From CAYNRA01 sp046293395 (GTDB taxonomy: Bacteria > Bacteroidota > Bacteroidia > Cytophagales > Spirosomataceae), in the NCBI GenBank assembly GCA_046293395.1, contig JBKBOU010000002.1:186001-250000 (forward strand): a DNA stretch of 64,000 bases, in the 5' to 3' direction. Below are positions 8,281-17,370 of the stretch, in pieces (position 1 is the stretch's first letter; the number at the start of each line of letters is the position of its first letter). The position numbers and the translations under genes were made by a program. Under the pieces are notes generated by a model. It ran no database searches. It was not told where the DNA came from and worked only from the letters and a program-made list of their open reading frames with translations.

Positions 8281-10440
8281 ATGATGCACAAGTTTAAACC
8301 ACAAAGAAGCCACGATGCCACGACCACAGGGGGCGTGATGGAGGGTTTTTATTACGACAATACCATCGTAAAGGCATTTATGATTGCCACCGTTGCCTTT
8401 GGTGTTATCGGAATGTTGGCGGGGCTAACAGCAGCTATACAGCTCGTTTGGCCAATTGCAAACTTCAATCTTCCCTACACAACTTTCGGGCGCGTACGTC
8501 CTTTACACACCAACGCCATCATCTTTGCCTTCGTCGGGAACGGGATGTTTACGGGTATTTATTACTCCACACAGCGATTATTAAAAACGCCTATGTACAG
8601 CAAGGCACTCAGCTGGATTCACTTTTGGGGGTGGCAACTCATCATTCTAGCTGCTGCAATTACGCTTCCATTGGGTTTTACAACCTCCAAAGAATATGCT
8701 GAACTAGAATGGCCGATTGATATTGCCATTACGGTTATTTGGTTAGTATTTACCATTAATCTCATCGGAACCATTATCAAACGCCGGGAGAGACACATGT
8801 ATGTAGCGATATGGTTTTACATTGCCACAGCTGTTACCATTGCGCTACTACACGTCGTTAACTCGTTGGCTGTTCCAGCAAGTGCCTTCAAAAGCTATCC
8901 TGTTTTTGCCGGTGTGCAAGATGCGCTCGTTCAATGGTGGTACGGGCACAATGCCGTTGCCTTTTTCTTGACGACTCCTATTTTGGGTTTAATGTATTAC
9001 TTTTTACCGAAAGCTGCGAACAGACCTGTATATTCATATAAACTTTCGATTATTCACTTTTGGTCTTTGATATTCATTTATATTTGGGCAGGCCCACACC
9101 ATTTACTTTACTCTTCGCTTCCAGATTGGGCACAAAGTTTAGGTACCGTTTTCTCCATTATGCTTCTTGCACCCTCTTGGGGAGGTATGTTAAACGGTCT
9201 TCTTACCCTTCGTGGTGCATGGGATCGCGTACGTGAAAATCCAGTACTCAAGTTCTTTGTTGTTGCCGTAACTGCCTACGGGATGTCCACGTTTGAGGGG
9301 CCTATGTTATCGCTTAAAAACGTAAATGCCATCTCGCACTTCACAGACTGGACGATTGCACACGTTCATATTGGTGGTTTAGGTTGGAATGGTTTCATGA
9401 CGTTCGGGATGATTTACTGGCTCGTTCCTAGAATGTGGCGAACGGAACTCCACTCCCAAAAATTAGCTAATGCCCATTTCTGGATTGGTACGCTGGGAAT
9501 CGTCTTTTATGCACTCCCTCTTTATTGGGCTGGATTTACACAAAGTTTGATGTGGAAAGAATTTACACAAGATGGATTTCTTGCTTATCCAAACTTTTTA
9601 GAAACAGTTACACAAATTCTACCGATGTACGTCCTTCGGGTAGTAGGTGGTTCTTTGTATATCATCGGCGTATTCGTGATGATTTACAACGTTGCTAAAA
9701 CAGTAAGCAAAGGTTCTTTCTTGACCCAAGAATACGACGAAGCACCTGCACTAAACCACAACGTGCGCATCACGGGTGGGCATTGGCACTCCGTTCTGGA
9801 ACGTAAACCTGTACTTTTTACAGTACTTTCTTTTGTTGCTGTGCTTATTGGTGGTGTCATCGAATTTATGCCAACTTGGCTCATTGAGTCCAACGTACCT
9901 ACCATCGCCTCTGTTCAACCTTATACACCTTTGGAAATTGAAGGACGAGATATTTATATCCGTGAAGGGTGTAATACATGTCACTCTCAGATGATTCGTC
10001 CGTTCCGTTCTGAAACTGAACGCTACGGAGAGTACTCCAAAGCCGGGGAATTTGTCTATGACCATCCGTTCTTATGGGGCTCAAAAAGAACAGGGCCGGA
10101 TTTACACCGCGTGGGTGCAAAATATCCTGATAGTTGGCATTTCAACCACATGTTAGAACCTTCTTCTATGTCTCCGGGCTCTATCATGCCTCCATATCCA
10201 TGGCTTTTGGATGATACGTACAATCCTGAAGACATCAAAAGCAAAATTACTGCGCTTCGTACCGTTGGGGTTCCGTATCCAGATAACTACGAGGAAACCG
10301 CTGTTGCAGATATGAAAGCACAGGCTGATTACATTGTCAAGAGTCTAAAAGATGCCAAAATCACGACAGAAGCAGACAAAGAAATTGTAGCGTTAATCGC
10401 TTACCTTCAACGTCTTGGCACAGATATTAAAGCACAATAA
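8281..10440 (+). CDS. ccoN: Fused cbb3-type cytochrome c oxidase subunits I and II (CcoN-CcoO)
   Basis: 719 residues. The first part (about 1-480) is CcoN: twelve or so helices with the heme/CuB His motifs seen in WWYGHNAVAFFLTTPILG, HHLLYSSLPDW and AHVHIGGLGW. The second part (about 515-719) is the CcoO cytochrome c domain: REGCNTCHSQ with CxxCH at residues 564-568, then KRTGPDLHRVG. It reduces oxygen to water while pumping protons and is active at low oxygen. Fusion of the two subunits is typical of Bacteroidota. Start: ATG 8281 (second Met at 8284). CcoQ follows 12 bases later. Confidence 0.93.
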   Translation: MMHKFKPQRSHDATTTGGVMEGFYYDNTIVKAFMIATVAFGVIGMLAGLTAAIQLVWPIANFNLPYTTFGRVRPLHTNAIIFAFVGNGMFTGIYYSTQRLLKTPMYSKALSWIHFWGWQLIILAAAITLPLGFTTSKEYAELEWPIDIAITVIWLVFTINLIGTIIKRRERHMYVAIWFYIATAVTIALLHVVNSLAVPASAFKSYPVFAGVQDALVQWWYGHNAVAFFLTTPILGLMYYFLPKAANRPVYSYKLSIIHFWSLIFIYIWAGPHHLLYSSLPDWAQSLGTVFSIMLLAPSWGGMLNGLLTLRGAWDRVRENPVLKFFVVAVTAYGMSTFEGPMLSLKNVNAISHFTDWTIAHVHIGGLGWNGFMTFGMIYWLVPRMWRTELHSQKLANAHFWIGTLGIVFYALPLYWAGFTQSLMWKEFTQDGFLAYPNFLETVTQILPMYVLRVVGGSLYIIGVFVMIYNVAKTVSKGSFLTQEYDEAPALNHNVRITGGHWHSVLERKPVLFTVLSFVAVLIGGVIEFMPTWLIESNVPTIASVQPYTPLEIEGRDIYIREGCNTCHSQMIRPFRSETERYGEYSKAGEFVYDHPFLWGSKRTGPDLHRVGAKYPDSWHFNHMLEPSSMSPGSIMPPYPWLLDDTYNPEDIKSKITALRTVGVPYPDNYEETAVADMKAQADYIVKSLKDAKITTEADKEIVALIAYLQRLGTDIKAQ

Positions 10441-10452
10441 CGACAGACAAAT

Positions 10453-10629
10453 ATGATCAAAAATCTTTTAGGGGGAATAGATGGTGTTGCCATCTACCCC
10501 ATCATCTCACTCAGTATTTTCTTCTTCTTTTTCGTTGCGCTAGCTGTTTTTGTTTGGAAAGCCGACAAAGGATACATTCACCACATGGAGGAACTTCCGT
10601 TAGGTGAAGAAGAATCGAGACACGCTTAA
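10453..10629 (+). CDS. ccoQ: CcoQ-like small subunit of cbb3 oxidase
   Basis: 58 residues from ATG 10453 to TAA at 10627-10629. One strong helix (ISLSIFFFFFVALAVFVW) is followed by an acidic tail KADKGYIHHMEELPLGEEE. Length, position between ccoNO and ccoP and the hydrophobic/charged layout fit CcoQ, which stabilises the cbb3 complex in other bacteria. Sequence identity within this group is low, so the name rests largely on context. Confidence 0.75.
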   Translation: MIKNLLGGIDGVAIYPIISLSIFFFFFVALAVFVWKADKGYIHHMEELPLGEEESRHA

Positions 10630-10660
10630 ATCTTGTATAAACACATTAAATGAATTAACG

Positions 10661-11458
10661 ATGAATTTTCAACTGACAACGGGCGAGGAACTCTTGATGG
10701 TTCTATTGTTGGGGTTGCTCTTGATATTTGCAGTCATTGTATTGATTGTAGTTGCCTCTATTTTTACCCAAATTAGACGTATTCAGTCTGAACTTGATGG
10801 CAATGTCACGCTTGCTCCTTCCGAGCCTTTCTGGAAAAAATGGTTTGACAATGCCGTTCCAACCGAGCAAGAAGAAGCCATCTTATTAGACCACAATTAC
10901 GACGGAATCCGTGAGCTAGATAACCACCTTCCGCCTTGGTGGTTGGGTTTATTTTATTCGTCTGTCGTTTTTGGTATCTTATACGTACTTAATTACCACG
11001 TATGGCAATGGAGTCCGCTTCAATCCTTAGAATACGAGGAAGAAATGGCAGCAGCCAAAATTGAAATCGAAGCATTTCAGGCAAAACAAGCGGATGGTAT
11101 CAATGAGCAAAATGTAGAACTTCTTACGGATGCCGCAGCCATCGCGAAAGGCAAAGAGATTTTCAATAGCAACTGTACAGCTTGCCACGGTGCTGCCTTG
11201 GAAGGCGGGGTTGGTCCCAACTTAACAGACGTCTATTGGTTACATGGTGGAGACATTAAATCTGTTTTTAAAGTTGTCAAATACGGTGTTCCAGAAAAAG
11301 GGATGATTGCCTGGCAGGCTACGTTGAAGCCCAACGATATCCAAGCAGTTGCTAGTTATATCCTGTCTATGCAAGGGACGAATCCTGCCAATGCCAAAGA
11401 ACCACAAGGTCAAGAGTTCAAAGCAACAACTGACGCACCTGAAACTGCCTCCCTGTAG
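10661..11458 (+). CDS. ccoP: cbb3 oxidase subunit III (CcoP), single-heme form
   Basis: 265 residues. There is an N-terminal helix (LLMVLLLGLLLIFAVIVLIV), a middle part DNHLPPWWLGLFYSSVVFGI with a second helix, then one cytochrome c domain: CTACH at residues 172-176 with the distal Met probably in EKGMIAWQA. Classical CcoP has two CxxCH hemes; only one is present here, so the electron route to CcoO is shorter. The start is ATG 10661 (MNFQLTTGEE). The upstream frame from 10604 starts inside ccoQ and is rejected. Confidence 0.9.
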   Translation: MNFQLTTGEELLMVLLLGLLLIFAVIVLIVVASIFTQIRRIQSELDGNVTLAPSEPFWKKWFDNAVPTEQEEAILLDHNYDGIRELDNHLPPWWLGLFYSSVVFGILYVLNYHVWQWSPLQSLEYEEEMAAAKIEIEAFQAKQADGINEQNVELLTDAAAIAKGKEIFNSNCTACHGAALEGGVGPNLTDVYWLHGGDIKSVFKVVKYGVPEKGMIAWQATLKPNDIQAVASYILSMQGTNPANAKEPQGQEFKATTDAPETASL

Positions 11459-11479
11459 TTTCACAAATACACATTTTTT

Positions 11480-12895
11480 ATGAGTTACATTGATGAATAT
11501 TTAGAAGATACCGAAGCATACCGTGACTCGATAGCCACTGTTGATAAAGAGGGAAAACGCATTTGGCTGTATCCATTACCTCCAAAAGGCCCTTTTCATA
11601 ACAAAAGAATGCTGGCCACACTTGTTTTTTTGTTTGTATTTTTCGCTGGCCCTTGGATTAAAATCCAGGGTCAGCCTTTGTTGATGATCAATCTCTTCGA
11701 ACGAAAATTCGTCATCTTCGGTCAATTATTCCTTCCTCAAGATTTTATCCTCTTTGGAATCGGGATGATTACCTTCGTCATTTTCATTGCTTTGTTCACC
11801 GTTATTTATGGGCGTATCTGGTGTGGATGGCTTTGCCCACAAACGGTTTTTATGGAAATGATTTTCAGACCCATCGAACAAGCCCTCGAAGGAAGTGGAC
11901 GCCAACAAAAGAAATTCGATGAAAGCCCGTGGACAGCTGAAAAAGTGATTCGCAAATCAATCAAACACCTGATTTTTATCCTCTTCTCTCTACTCATTGC
12001 CCACGTAACCATGGCTTACCTCATTGGTATTGAGGAAGTAATTCAATTAATCCAAACTTCTCCGTTTGAAAACCCCAAAGGTTTCGCGGCTTTGCTTGCA
12101 TTTACGGCCCTATTTTATTTTGTCTTTGCTAGACTTCGTGAACAAGTCTGCATCGCGATTTGTCCGTACGGTCGTTTGCAAGGAGTCCTTGTTAATCCAG
12201 ATACATTGACAGTCATTTACGACGATGTACGGGGTGAACCAAGAGGAAAATACACAAAAAATGCACCTGTAGCCGAAGGACACGGCGATTGCGTGGACTG
12301 CAAACTCTGTGTCCAAGTGTGCCCTACGGGTATTGACATCCGCAATGGTATTCAGCTGGAATGCGTCAATTGTACCGCTTGTATAGATGCGTGCGATACC
12401 GTCATGGAAAAAATTGACAAACCGAAAGGACTGATTCGCTACGGCTCCGTCAAAACTGTTCAAGAAAAATTACCTTTCAAGTTTACAGGCAGAGCAAAAG
12501 CATATTCGCTGATTTTACTTGCACTCATCGGACTTGAAGCCTATCTCCTCTGGAGCCGTTCACCCGTAGAAACGACTCTTTTGCGTGTTCCCGGACAATT
12601 GTATCAGGAAACAGGTAAAGGCACGTTGACCAATCTGTACCAAGTGCAAATGGTGAATAAAACGCACGAAGATAAATGGATTACATTGCAATTGGAGGAA
12701 CCCAAAGGGATTTTACGTACCGTAGATGGAAAAACCAAATTCCTCATTCCGAGTGCAGGCAGGGCAGATGTTGTCTTCTTCATCGAGATTCCAGAAAAAG
12801 ACATCAAAACACGAAAAACTCCGATTCAGGTTTCTATCAAAGAAAATGAAACGCTTTTAGAAACCCACAAATCGAATTTTGTGGGCCCTATTTAA
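11480..12895 (+). CDS. ccoG: Cytochrome c oxidase accessory protein CcoG (FixG/RdxA)
   Basis: 471 residues, normal for CcoG. Several membrane helices in the first half (YGRIWCGWLCPQTVFMEMIF is the conserved helix with a CGWLCPQ motif), then two ferredoxin-type Cys clusters: CVDCKLCVQVCPTGID and CVNCTACIDACD. A C-terminal domain follows another helix. CcoG participates in copper handling for the cbb3 active site in other bacteria. It lies 21 bases after ccoP and ends at a strong terminator. Confidence 0.92.
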   Translation: MSYIDEYLEDTEAYRDSIATVDKEGKRIWLYPLPPKGPFHNKRMLATLVFLFVFFAGPWIKIQGQPLLMINLFERKFVIFGQLFLPQDFILFGIGMITFVIFIALFTVIYGRIWCGWLCPQTVFMEMIFRPIEQALEGSGRQQKKFDESPWTAEKVIRKSIKHLIFILFSLLIAHVTMAYLIGIEEVIQLIQTSPFENPKGFAALLAFTALFYFVFARLREQVCIAICPYGRLQGVLVNPDTLTVIYDDVRGEPRGKYTKNAPVAEGHGDCVDCKLCVQVCPTGIDIRNGIQLECVNCTACIDACDTVMEKIDKPKGLIRYGSVKTVQEKLPFKFTGRAKAYSLILLALIGLEAYLLWSRSPVETTLLRVPGQLYQETGKGTLTNLYQVQMVNKTHEDKWITLQLEEPKGILRTVDGKTKFLIPSAGRADVVFFIEIPEKDIKTRKTPIQVSIKENETLLETHKSNFVGPI

Positions 12896-12899
12896 ACCT

Positions 12900-12940
12900 A
12901 AAATAGGAGGGAAAATTCCTATTTTCTCTCCTATTTTTTT
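12900..12940 (+). terminator. Strong intrinsic terminator after ccoG
   Basis: Arms 12900-12916 and 12921-12937 form a 17-bp stem with one mismatch around a TCCT loop, followed by Ts. It splits ccoNOQPG from ccoH; ccoH starts only 30 bases further on. Confidence 0.85.
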
Positions 12941-12970
12941 ACATATATGTACAGTTAAATAAATACAATC

Positions 12971-13423
12971 ATGGAAAAGAAAAAAAGTACGTTTTCATTT
13001 GGCACAGGCATTGCGCTTGCCTATACTTCCTTTGTCGTATTCATGCTTTATATGGTGTATCGCTCTGTTACTCAGAAAGATATTTTTTTAGTGACCGAAT
13101 CGTATTACGAAGAAGAGCTAAAATACCAAGATAAAATTGACCAAATGACATTGGCAAACCAACTTTCTTCCAAAGCTACATTGGTGGTAGAAGGAAACGA
13201 AATGCTGCTGACTTTCCCAAAAGAAAGTGTGGGGACATCAGGTGAAATTGCTTTTTACCGCCCATCAAATCCTGCTTTTGATTTCAAATTGCCCCTGGCT
13301 ATTTCAGATACCGCGTTGGTGGTGTCAGCTCCTAAGACCATGCAAAAAGGACTTTGGGAAGCGCATATTTCTTGGGTAAAAGAGGGGAAAACCTATCTCG
13401 AACGCATCAAGTTCCAACGGTAA
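12971..13423 (+). CDS. ccoH: FixH/CcoH family cbb3 assembly protein
   Basis: 150 residues with an N-terminal membrane anchor (GIALAYTSFVVFMLYMVYRS) followed by YYEEELKYQDKIDQM, the conserved ExLxYQxxID block of the FixH family, and a beta-rich periplasmic part ending in the ISWVKEGKTYLERI strand. FixH/CcoH stabilises assembly intermediates of cbb3 oxidase. It lies 75 bases after ccoG across a terminator and 11 bases before the SafE-like gene. Confidence 0.88.
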   Translation: MEKKKSTFSFGTGIALAYTSFVVFMLYMVYRSVTQKDIFLVTESYYEEELKYQDKIDQMTLANQLSSKATLVVEGNEMLLTFPKESVGTSGEIAFYRPSNPAFDFKLPLAISDTALVVSAPKTMQKGLWEAHISWVKEGKTYLERIKFQR

Positions 13424-13434
13424 ATAACAGCACC

Positions 13435-14130
13435 ATGTACGGACTAGCTTTTGTGATGGGACTTGTCGGTTCTCTTCATTGTGTCGTGATGTGTGGGCCA
13501 TTGGTTGAACTTTTCTCCGGAAAAAATCAATCCAAATGGCTTCTCAAACGTCTCCTCTACCATTTGGGGCGATTGGCGATGTATGCTTTTTTAGGTATGT
13601 TGATTGGTTTTTTTGGCGAAATTATCGGCCTATTTGTCTCGCAAAAATACATAACCATTTCCATTGGCATTCTCCTTATAATCAGTGTATTATTACCTAC
13701 ATTTGGTCAAAACTTATCTATTTATCAATATATAAACGGACAAACGCAACCCCTCCGCAAATGGATAATTCAGCACCAACAGGCACAGCCGCTACTGAGC
13801 CAAATAGGATTCGGACTGTTGAACGGGCTTCTCCCCTGCGGGCTTGTCTATGCCGCACTGGCGAGTGCTACCCAATTGACCTTTACCTGGGAAAGTGGGC
13901 TTTATATGGTATTTTTTGGGCTAGGTACGATACCCTTGCTTGTGGGCGGAAGTTATTTTTGGCAACGCATTCGGCAATTTATCCAGACTTATATTCCCCA
14001 AATTTTACCTTTCACGTACGCGCTTGTCGGAGTTTGGATGATTTGGCGCGGTCTGGAAGTTGAAATAAAGATAGATACATCGGGCAAAAGCCAAGTCATT
14101 ACGGTTTGCCACGCACCGAGGGGAGATTAG
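13435..14130 (+). CDS. Sulfite exporter TauE/SafE-type membrane protein (cbb3 locus copper-transport helper)
   Basis: 231 residues with about six helices. The opening AFVMGLVGSLHCVVMCGP and the later FGLLNGLLPCGLVYAAL are the two Cys-containing helices of the PF13386 (DsbD_2/UreH-like) family often sited next to ccoGH. Paralogues in this setting have been linked to copper delivery. The start at 13435 is used because the longer frame from 13354 lies inside ccoH. It overlaps the convergent small gene at 14127 by four bases. Confidence 0.85.
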   Translation: MYGLAFVMGLVGSLHCVVMCGPLVELFSGKNQSKWLLKRLLYHLGRLAMYAFLGMLIGFFGEIIGLFVSQKYITISIGILLIISVLLPTFGQNLSIYQYINGQTQPLRKWIIQHQQAQPLLSQIGFGLLNGLLPCGLVYAALASATQLTFTWESGLYMVFFGLGTIPLLVGGSYFWQRIRQFIQTYIPQILPFTYALVGVWMIWRGLEVEIKIDTSGKSQVITVCHAPRGD

Positions 14131-14318
14131 GACTCAACCCCCATCGGTAAGGGAAATTGGCGGCGTGTTTGGTTCAGCAAAAACTTTTTCTGAGCCTCAA
14201 AACTAGCCGGATGTACCAAGGAATATAAATGATTCCATTCGTCGTACCTGCTTTTTTGTGCCTGTTTAAAACTTTCTGGATTGATTTTTTTTGAAATGAG
14301 AAATTCTTTAAATGACAT
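14127..14318 (-). CDS. Conserved small protein, unknown function
   Basis: 63 residues: MSFKEFLISKKINPESFK, then AQKSRYDEWNHLYSLVHPAS and QKKFLLNQTRRQFPLP. It has no signal peptide and is basic and helical. Short proteins of this kind beginning MSFKEFL are familiar as conserved hypotheticals in Cytophagales. It follows the helicase gene (same strand) by 19 bases, so it is probably its operon partner. Function unknown. Confidence 0.65.
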   Translation of the reverse strand: MSFKEFLISKKINPESFKQAQKSRYDEWNHLYSLVHPASFEAQKKFLLNQTRRQFPLPMGVES

Positions 14319-14337
14319 CGTTTTACTACGTGATTAA

Positions 14338-15792
14338 TTAAACAAATAAGGTATCGTCTGCTTTTGTCTGGACGGTCTCAAAGAAATGTGCATGAAAATT
14401 TACTAAGAAAACTTCTTTTACTCCCCGTGTAACACCAGTATAAACCCAACGAACAAAATCATCATCTACTTGATTATCAGGTAAATATCCTTGATCAATG
14501 AATACCGCATCCCATTGCCCACCTTGTGACTTATGGCAAGTTAGAGCATATGCAAATTTCACCTGAAGCGCATTCAAATACTTGTCTTTTCGCACTAATT
14601 CAGCACGCTCTTTCTTGGATTTTGCCCAAAAATAATCTTTTAAGACACTTTCATACAGTTGTTTGTTTTCTTCTTGACTCAGCGTGGGCGTGGAAGAATA
14701 CAAGGTATCTAAAATAATGTACGAGTCAAAAGGAGGTTCTGCGGGGTAATCTGTGAGCTGCAAACTCAATTCCACAAACCGAAAGCCGTGCATTTCTTCT
14801 TCTCTTCCAATGCGTTTGACTTCTACAAATTCGCCGTTGGCAATAAAACCAGCCTGTGAAGATTCATCCAGAATGGTGTAATTATTCCGAACAACCATCA
14901 ACAAATCACCGACTTCAAGCTCGTTTTCTGCTTGGTAAATTTGTTGCCGTATGTATTTATTATATTGTACGGCATTTTTGTTGGAACGAGTAATGATAAT
15001 CGTGTTTTCACGCCCGTGTTTTTCATACGCGTACCGGATTCCGTCCTCCATGCGTTCGCCTGTCATTCGAAAAACATCTGGATAACCTTTTGTAAAAAAC
15101 TGAACTTTCGGTTTTTCTAATCCCAATTGATTTCGGAGGAGGGTTGCATTGGCCAAAATACCCGACTCTTTTTTCTGTCTCGTCACCTCCGTCAAGGTAT
15201 GTTCTGCGACTTCTGCGTGATAAAATTGCGTGAGATGATCGGTGTCTAAAGCAGGACTATGAGACATACCGACGGGCGGAAGCTGCGCGGTGTCGCCAAT
15301 AAGCAATAGTTTATTACCTGGATTTTCGAAAACAAAATCTAGTAAATCATGTAAAACACTGTTTCTTCCAAACTCGCGGGCGTCAGAAATCATGGAGGCT
15401 TCATCTACGATAAAAAGCGTGCCTTCGTGGTAATTTTTTTGTCGCTCAAATACTAAATTTCCGGTGTAGGCATCTTCGACTTGCTTGTAGATTTTTTTAT
15501 GAATCGTGACGGCATTTCGTTTGGAATAGAGAGACATCACCTTTGCAGCGCGGCCGGTTGGCGCCATCAAAATGGATTTCCAGCCAAATTTGGGAAGTGA
15601 CTGAATGAGCGCAGACAAAAAAGTGGTCTTTCCGGTTCCTGCATATCCCCGAAGAATAAAAATGTGCCGAAAAACCGACTCATCTTCGAGGTAAGTATCC
15701 ATCAATTTGAATAATTTAGCTTGCCCAAAAGTGGGTCTAAACTTAAATTTTTTCAGTAATAATTCGGAAATTTGATTTTCTTCTTCTTTCAT
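14338..15792 (-). CDS. RecD-like / Pif1-type ATP-dependent DNA helicase
   Basis: 484 residues, superfamily 1B helicase core. Walker A GYAGTGKTT near residues 49-57, LMAPTGRAAKVM (motif Ia), FIVDEASMISD (Walker B, DEAS), LIGDTAQLPPVG (motif III), TEVTRQ (motif IV) and TCHKSQGGQWDAVFI (motif VI-like) are all visible in order. It lacks the long N-terminal extension of RecD2, so it belongs to the shorter exodeoxyribonuclease V-like AAA proteins of Bacteroidota. Role in DNA repair or replication restart is inferred from the family. Confidence 0.85.
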   Translation of the reverse strand: MKEEENQISELLLKKFKFRPTFGQAKLFKLMDTYLEDESVFRHIFILRGYAGTGKTTFLSALIQSLPKFGWKSILMAPTGRAAKVMSLYSKRNAVTIHKKIYKQVEDAYTGNLVFERQKNYHEGTLFIVDEASMISDAREFGRNSVLHDLLDFVFENPGNKLLLIGDTAQLPPVGMSHSPALDTDHLTQFYHAEVAEHTLTEVTRQKKESGILANATLLRNQLGLEKPKVQFFTKGYPDVFRMTGERMEDGIRYAYEKHGRENTIIITRSNKNAVQYNKYIRQQIYQAENELEVGDLLMVVRNNYTILDESSQAGFIANGEFVEVKRIGREEEMHGFRFVELSLQLTDYPAEPPFDSYIILDTLYSSTPTLSQEENKQLYESVLKDYFWAKSKKERAELVRKDKYLNALQVKFAYALTCHKSQGGQWDAVFIDQGYLPDNQVDDDFVRWVYTGVTRGVKEVFLVNFHAHFFETVQTKADDTLFV

Positions 15793-15934
15793 TTGGATTA
15801 TCAGATAAGAGCGCGTACTTCTACTTTATACGTAAATGTACGCCATTCATTCGTGGCTATTCAACTATTTACTTCGTTTTGCGTACATCCAAACGTTTGG
15901 TTGAATAAGCGAAAAGCACACTAAAAAAAATAAA

Positions 15935-16381
15935 ATGCAAGATAGACTAAAAAATAATGTGCGCGTCCGAGCCTGTGGTATTTTGATTGAAAACGACCGG
16001 ATTTTGTTGGTTGGTCATCGAGGATTGGTTTCAGAAAGTACATTTTGGAGCCCTCCTGGTGGAGGTATTGATGGAGGAGAATCCGCATACGAAACCGTTG
16101 CACGCGAAATGCAAGAAGAGACAGGTATCGTCGTGGCAGTCCGTGAACTATTTACCTATTCTGAGTTCATTCAACCCCCTTTACATGCGCTTGAATTATT
16201 CTTCTGGACGGAACAACGAGCTGGACAAATAAAACTCGGAAGAGACCCTGAACTCCCCGACACCCACCAACTTCTTACAGATGTTTCTTGGAAAACCTGG
16301 AGCGAGATTTCGCAATTACCCAAGGCTCAAAAACATCCCATTTTGGAAAAAATCGAAATTTACCTCAAACAAAAAACCTAA
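15935..16381 (+). CDS. Nudix hydrolase
   Basis: 148 residues, one Nudix domain. The box is at about residues 45-67 (GGGIDGGE, then the REMQEETGI core), matching Gx5Ex7REUxEExGU. Upstream NVRVRACGILIENDRILLVG is the typical first strand pair. The family hydrolyses nucleoside diphosphates linked to another moiety with Mg; the substrate cannot be read. Start ATG 15935. It diverges from the helicase gene across 142 bases. Confidence 0.88.
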   Translation: MQDRLKNNVRVRACGILIENDRILLVGHRGLVSESTFWSPPGGGIDGGESAYETVAREMQEETGIVVAVRELFTYSEFIQPPLHALELFFWTEQRAGQIKLGRDPELPDTHQLLTDVSWKTWSEISQLPKAQKHPILEKIEIYLKQKT

Positions 16382-16482
16382 ACACGCACAAGAAACGCCT
16401 ATTTATTGCGTCTTTTTTATAATTTTACAAGATACAACTTTGCATTCCTAGTCACATTGACCATTAAGACTTTATACTATTT

Positions 16483-17364
16483 GTGGAAAATACCGAAAAA
16501 AACATATCTCCAAGCTATATTATCAAAGATGACCGTTTTGATACAACGCTCATTTCTGAATACCATTTATGCATTGAAATAAAAAGTGACCATTTCCGGT
16601 TCGCGGTTTTTAGTGAGCCTACCCAAACGTTTATGTGGCTCGAAGACTACCAAACTACACTACTTTGGGGCCAAGATAAGTTTACCCATTTTATCAAAGA
16701 AATCATCAAAGACCACGCATTTTTAGGGGCAAACTATTGGCGAAGCATTCATATTATCACCCATGCAAGTGCCTTTACGATGATACCGGATGAACTGTTT
16801 GAGCCCAAAGACTTGGTAAAATACATTACTTTCGTGACAGGCAAAGTTCCCTCGCCAATGGAGCAAATCCTAGATTATTCTTACACGACATTCCGAGCGC
16901 ATACGGTATTTTCTGTGGAAAACAACCTAACATCCTGGATAAAAAATACATACCAAGCCCGTCCAATTACGCCCATTCACCTTTCTTCCATTTGGATAGA
17001 AGGTGTTCTTCGGCAGGATAATCCGGATGGTTTTCATATTTATTTTGAAGGAGATGCTGCTATTCTTCTGTTTATCAAAGAAGGAAAAGTGACGTATTGT
17101 AACCGATTTACCTACCGCACCACAGATGACCTCGTGTATTATGTCTTGTTTGTGATGCACGTATTGGGCATTAACCCTGACGAAAAGGTCTTGTTTTATG
17201 GTGAGATTACCACATTCGCAGACAATTACATCTTACTCGCGAAGTCTCTGCCCACGATTCAATTTGCCTCCTCTCCTACCAACATAAAATTTAGTCAATA
17301 TTTTTACGAGATTCCGGAACACCGCTATTTCGCTCTGTTTTCTTTGAAATACCTTATCTATTAA
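16483..17364 (+). CDS. DUF3822 family protein (actin-like ATPase fold)
   Basis: 293 residues beginning with GTG at 16483; no suitable ATG is nearby. The sequence has the DUF3822 layout found across Bacteroidota: ISEYHLCIEIKSDHFRFAVF near the start, then ILDYSYTTFRAHTVFSV and a second half FHIYFEGDAAILLFIKEGK, which resembles the paired RNase H-like halves of actin-fold ATPases. Function is unknown. The M1 peptidase starts six bases after its stop, so the two are co-transcribed. Confidence 0.75.
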   Translation: MENTEKNISPSYIIKDDRFDTTLISEYHLCIEIKSDHFRFAVFSEPTQTFMWLEDYQTTLLWGQDKFTHFIKEIIKDHAFLGANYWRSIHIITHASAFTMIPDELFEPKDLVKYITFVTGKVPSPMEQILDYSYTTFRAHTVFSVENNLTSWIKNTYQARPITPIHLSSIWIEGVLRQDNPDGFHIYFEGDAAILLFIKEGKVTYCNRFTYRTTDDLVYYVLFVMHVLGINPDEKVLFYGEITTFADNYILLAKSLPTIQFASSPTNIKFSQYFYEIPEHRYFALFSLKYLIY

Positions 17365-17370
17365 TCCTTT

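Noticed and set aside
16391..16418. Weak terminator after the Nudix gene
   Set aside because: Only a four-base perfect stem before the T-run; not convincing.
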